Positions 60,734 through 64,000 of a stretch of DNA of 64,000 bases are shown here, one piece after another. Each line of letters opens with the position of its first letter. Within the stretch, counting starts at the first letter, position 1. Where the stretch lies: assembly GCA_949358305.1 (NCBI GenBank), contig OX442316.1:6944001-7008000 (forward strand), in the 5' to 3' direction. The stretch comes from Strigamia acuminata (lineage: Eukaryota; Arthropoda; Chilopoda; Geophilomorpha; Linotaeniidae). The notes below the pieces were generated by a model that did no database searches, was not told where the DNA came from, and worked only from the letters and a program-made list of their open reading frames with translations. The position numbers and the translations under genes were made by a program.

Positions 60734-62002
60734 TTAAATAAGTAGGTGTCTTTTCTGAAAATTTATGTTAAGGAAGTTATTATTCAATTTAATATTTATT
60801 CAAGTTGTTTAATTTATTTTATCTTTGCAAGTTGTAATAAAAATAATTAAGCTTCATTTTGCATTAATGAATTCTAGAATAATAAATTTAGTCTTTATTT
60901 TTATTTTTAACTCTGTTTTTATATAAAAATACACTTATTCAGGCAGCAAGGTTTTTTTTTAAATAGAAAAACAAGCAATTTCACGAATAAAATACCCAAT
61001 ATTGGGGAAAATAATTAATAGTGTACAATTATGAGGATGATGCTTTACGTAACCATAATCACACTGCATAGCTCTTAATAACATACAAAGCGTTGGCGTG
61101 TAGGAAGCTTTTATCTAACAAACCTTTTATATGTTGAAATTACAACTGTTACTCTAATAGGTAAGGTGGACAACATGGCCAGTAATCTTAGTTAAACACC
61201 ATGTTGCATAATAGTGGCGTATAAGGAATACAATCAGTCTCCAGACGATTGATATTTTTATCAGTTTCCGACATTGGTATACTCCTGTATCAGTTCTCTG
61301 ACTATGATATTCATTTTTTTTCTTCTCTGACAGTGATATAACTATCCGTATAATGAAATTGATATTCTATTAATTCTCTGACAGTGATTTACTAGCATTT
61401 TCTTGACATTGATGTACTATCAGTATTGAAACATATAAGATAGTTCTGCTAAAATTATCAGTTTCCCGGCATTCTTATTGAAAATGTAAAATAAAATAAA
61501 AAATGAAATGAAATATTTTCCTCGTTTTCTAACCTAGACTGGTATTGAAAATAAAAAAATTAAATTAAAAAATAAGGATGAAAAAGAGTTTCAATAGGGA
61601 ATAATTAACTTTAATCTCGATTGTAGAAACGGAAAAACAGGATGCATGGCCTAAATTCTGAGATAAAAGAAAATTATTTGAAATACCTGTAGTTCTATAC
61701 AATGGTTAGAGAGTTCATTAACTGATTGATGGTTGCTTATCTTACGTAGTAAAATGAGACAACTCGTTTCATAACTTTTTTTTCTCCCACACCGATGACT
61801 GTACAATTACACAATATGTAAGACTTTTTATTGTACAACTCTCGCTTAGTCAAGGATGGAGCATAATTGGTCGATTTATGCATCAGTAACCTCATTCACG
61901 TTCACGTAATATCTCGCGTAATATAGCCGCAGAGATTGACTATATAAAGGATTGGAAGACCTAAAATTTAACATTTGAGAATTTTGCTTTGCCGAATTCA
62001 CA
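60734..62002. repeat. Intergenic with a degenerate repeat cluster (about 61190-61470)
   Basis: No supported ORF. Between about 61190 and 61470 a motif of the type ATCAGTTCTCTGACAGTGAT with ACTATCAG recurs about six times at 40-60 bp spacing with much divergence, an old tandem array. Flanks are AT-rich. PPT2 promoter features are not recognised beyond a TATATAAAGG box at 61940-61949. Confidence 0.5.
61940..61949 (+). promoter_or_regulatory. TATA box upstream of PPT2-like gene
   Basis: TATATAAAGG lies 54 bases before the ATG at 62003, in a spacing that allows a short 5' UTR. It is an unusually good TATA match, so a TATA-driven promoter is plausible. Confidence 0.5.
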
Positions 62003-63824
62003 ATGACGAGTGGTAAATCAATTTTAGTTTGTTGGTTGGTTGCTGTTACGATTAACCTTAGCAATGGTTACAAACCAGTTGCTATTGTTCATGGCATAAT
62101 GTTTAACCCCAAGGATCACATGGAAGGATTAAGAGATGCAATTTTGAAGGTAAATATCGTTTTGTACACACATTGCATTACTAATACAAGAAAGAACATT
62201 TTTTTGTCGTGTTTTGAGCTGAATGAAATTGTTGTCAGCATTGATTTGCTGCAAATTTTTATCGATTTGATAAAACGAAAAGTGGGCTTCAGTTGTATAC
62301 TTTGTTGCAGGAAAGCCCAATTTCCAAAATTTAGTTGTAGGCTTTTGTAAATGTCAAGGTCAGCTTAAAATCTGCTGAGTCAAACCATTCACTAAATTTG
62401 CACGAACATATGTTCTTTTTTTATTGTAGGTCTGAATTATCGTGTTTACCGGTAATAAAAATAATTTATGCTTTAAAATGTGTTAAAATAGCAATGCAGT
62501 AAAGCTTCAGAGCCAGCATATCCTCTATAAATTGTATAATAACAAATAAATAACAAAACTTACGTAACATTATTTATTTGTTTTTCAAACAATTTTTTTT
62601 TTGCTTTATTACTTTGGAAAATTTGAATTTTTTTAGATAAAATGTATATTTCTTTAATTCAGGCTCATCCAGGGACCGAAGTTAATCTGTTGGAAATTCT
62701 CCATGAGCAGGAGAGTTTTCTGCCAATGTGGTATCAGGTGACCCGTTTTCATGCAGAAATCGAAAAGATGGTCGAGAAATATCCCGACGGCATTAATGTT
62801 ATTGGATATTCTCAAGGTTTTATAAATAATTCACTTGTGTAATAAGTTCCTTTTTATGTAAATGTGTTTCTTAATAGGTGGTCTAATTGCGCGAGGTGTA
62901 ATTGAATCGATGCCTAATCATAACATCGATACTTTTATTTCACTTTCTTCGCCACAGGCAGGATTTCATGGAGGTTATTTACAATAGTTATTAAAAAACG
63001 AGGCTTTTGTACGTTTTAATTAAATTGCCATATATATTACATATAGAATGGTTCGTTCCAAAAAGCACATTTTACGTTGGAAATGAAGAAAAGTTTTCGT
63101 AAGTTTCATTTGTAATTTAAAAAAATTAATCTCTTTTTGTCGTACGTCTTGGTTTAATAGAGATTCTGTGGCTGGATTCTACAAAGGTGATTCTGGTAGT
63201 GTTGTTTAAGGATTTGAACATTTTATAACAAGAATTTAATTTTTTTTTAGATCCCAAAGATGTGGCCGGACACAAAAAGGAAGCCCGATACTTGGCATCT
63301 TTAGATAACCAAGTAAAACACGAATTGAATAAACGTAAGGTTTATTTGTGAGCTATTAATTTTTATTACAAGATGACCTAATCTTAACCGCAACTTGTAG
63401 AATTCAAAGATGCCATTTGCAAATTGAAACATTTGGTTCTGATTGGAGGTCCAGATGATGGTATAGTTGTACCGTGGGAATCGAGGTAATTTTTACTTAT
63501 TTATTTGCACACACTTGATACGTACCTTATACGTTCGTTTTAAAATCATGTGTAGCCAATTCGCTTATGAGGATGAAAACGGCGTATTGAAGGAACTGAG
63601 AGATACAGAGGTGAGTTAGAGTCTAATAACTGAAATACATCAAGATAAGTAAACCATTTTTCCTGTTGATAAAAATGTAGCTTTACAAAAACGATTGCAT
63701 TTGTCTGAAAACGTTGGATGAAAGAAAAGCCATTACAACCCATACAGTTCCCGGTGTGAAGCATCCCGACTGGTTTAACAATGCAACTGTAATTGAGAAT
63801 TACATTTTACCTTACTTGGCATGA
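62003..63824 (+). CDS. PPT2: Lysosomal palmitoyl-protein thioesterase 2-like
   Basis: Lysosomal thioesterase that hydrolyses long-chain acyl-CoA thioesters. Exons: 62003-62149, 62663-62816, 62878-62973, 63047-63098, 63161-63186, 63251-63334, 63401-63485, 63556-63610, 63681-63824; 280 residues (human PPT2 about 300). Signal peptide [20 protein letters not shown]. The alpha/beta-hydrolase core begins [12 protein letters not shown]. The nucleophile elbow is GYSQGG with Ser99, the PPT-family [12 protein letters not shown] follows, the Asp is in [13 protein letters not shown] and the His in [10 protein letters not shown]. The family signature [20 protein letters not shown] and [11 protein letters not shown] favour PPT2 over PPT1, whose corresponding segments differ. 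An N-glycosylation site (NNAT) is near the end. The first intron (513 bp) is longer than the others. Confidence 0.94.
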
Positions 63825-64000
63825 AATCAGGCTAAAGTGTACCATATCCCTTATATTTTATATACGCATGCATTGTGTATCATCATTGTGTGTAATTATT
63901 AAAAAATAAAATGTAGGTGGTATTAAATATTTACTTACATAAGTTAATTGTTGCTATACAAATGTTTGCACTAACACAAAATTTGATACGCCATATACTC
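63825..64000. other. PPT2 3' UTR to window end
   Basis: AATAAAATG at about 63905 is a good polyadenylation signal. Nothing else recognised. Confidence 0.5.

Noticed and set aside
62003..62350. 115-codon reading of the first PPT2 exon continuing past 62149
   Set aside because: It runs into the intron; the exon with [13 protein letters not shown] at 62663 continues the hydrolase fold in phase.

Overview
This is a eukaryotic window, AT-rich, with GT-AG introns that are mostly 45-150 bp and with poly-A/poly-T tracts between genes. A chitin-binding peritrophin gene, tyrosine hydroxylase with the PKA site RRRSL, an insulin/IGF-like gene, a CYP3-clan-like P450 and a Cys-loop anion-channel-type receptor fit an arthropod. 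A PKNOX/PREP homeobox gene and a CENP-F homologue, which I would not expect in Drosophila, lean away from higher flies. The species cannot be named from sequence alone. There is no rRNA, recognised tRNA, CRISPR array or bacterial operon. All gene models below were spliced by hand from consensus sites and reading-frame continuity; every complete model has a coding length divisible by three.

Layout. 0-7 kb: tyrosine hydroxylase (+; first exon lies outside the window), then 1.35 kb downstream on the same strand an insulin/IGF-like peptide gene. This recalls the vertebrate TH-INS-IGF2 cluster. 7-9.8 kb is mostly gene-poor. 9.8-13.3 kb: PKNOX/PREP TALE homeobox gene (-). 14.7-20 kb: PAF-acetylhydrolase alpha subunit, a BTB-BACK-Kelch protein and Rab21 (all +). 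20.6-26 kb: a serine-rich nuclear-looking protein with CtBP-like motifs. Its probable first intron holds a 25-bp tandem array interrupted by a 0.4-kb inverted-repeat element. 28-38.3 kb: a 3018-residue CENP-F homologue (+).

38.7-39.6 kb: a 66-residue secreted peptide (+) and a MARVEL-like membrane protein (-). 40.3-45.1 kb: LCMT1 (PP2A methyltransferase) and ZNF598 (ribosome-collision E3 ligase), both +. 45.3-51.6 kb, minus strand: a Cys-loop receptor with a pogo-like MITE in one intron, a two-domain peritrophin with a TGEEDKGP repeat, and an unrecognised 241-residue protein. 52.2-54.4 kb: three unrecognised genes (+). 54.8-57.7 kb: a P450 with a degenerate I-helix. 58.0-58.7 kb: a secreted phospholipase A2. 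59.0-60.7 kb: an unrecognised 461-residue protein. 62.0-63.8 kb: a PPT2-like lysosomal thioesterase.

The genes do not form one pathway. The most notable points are the TH-insulin neighbour pair, the full-length CENP-F homologue outside vertebrates, the P450 lacking the I-helix acid/threonine motif, and two non-autonomous inverted-repeat elements, one nested in a tandem array and one next to a splice acceptor.
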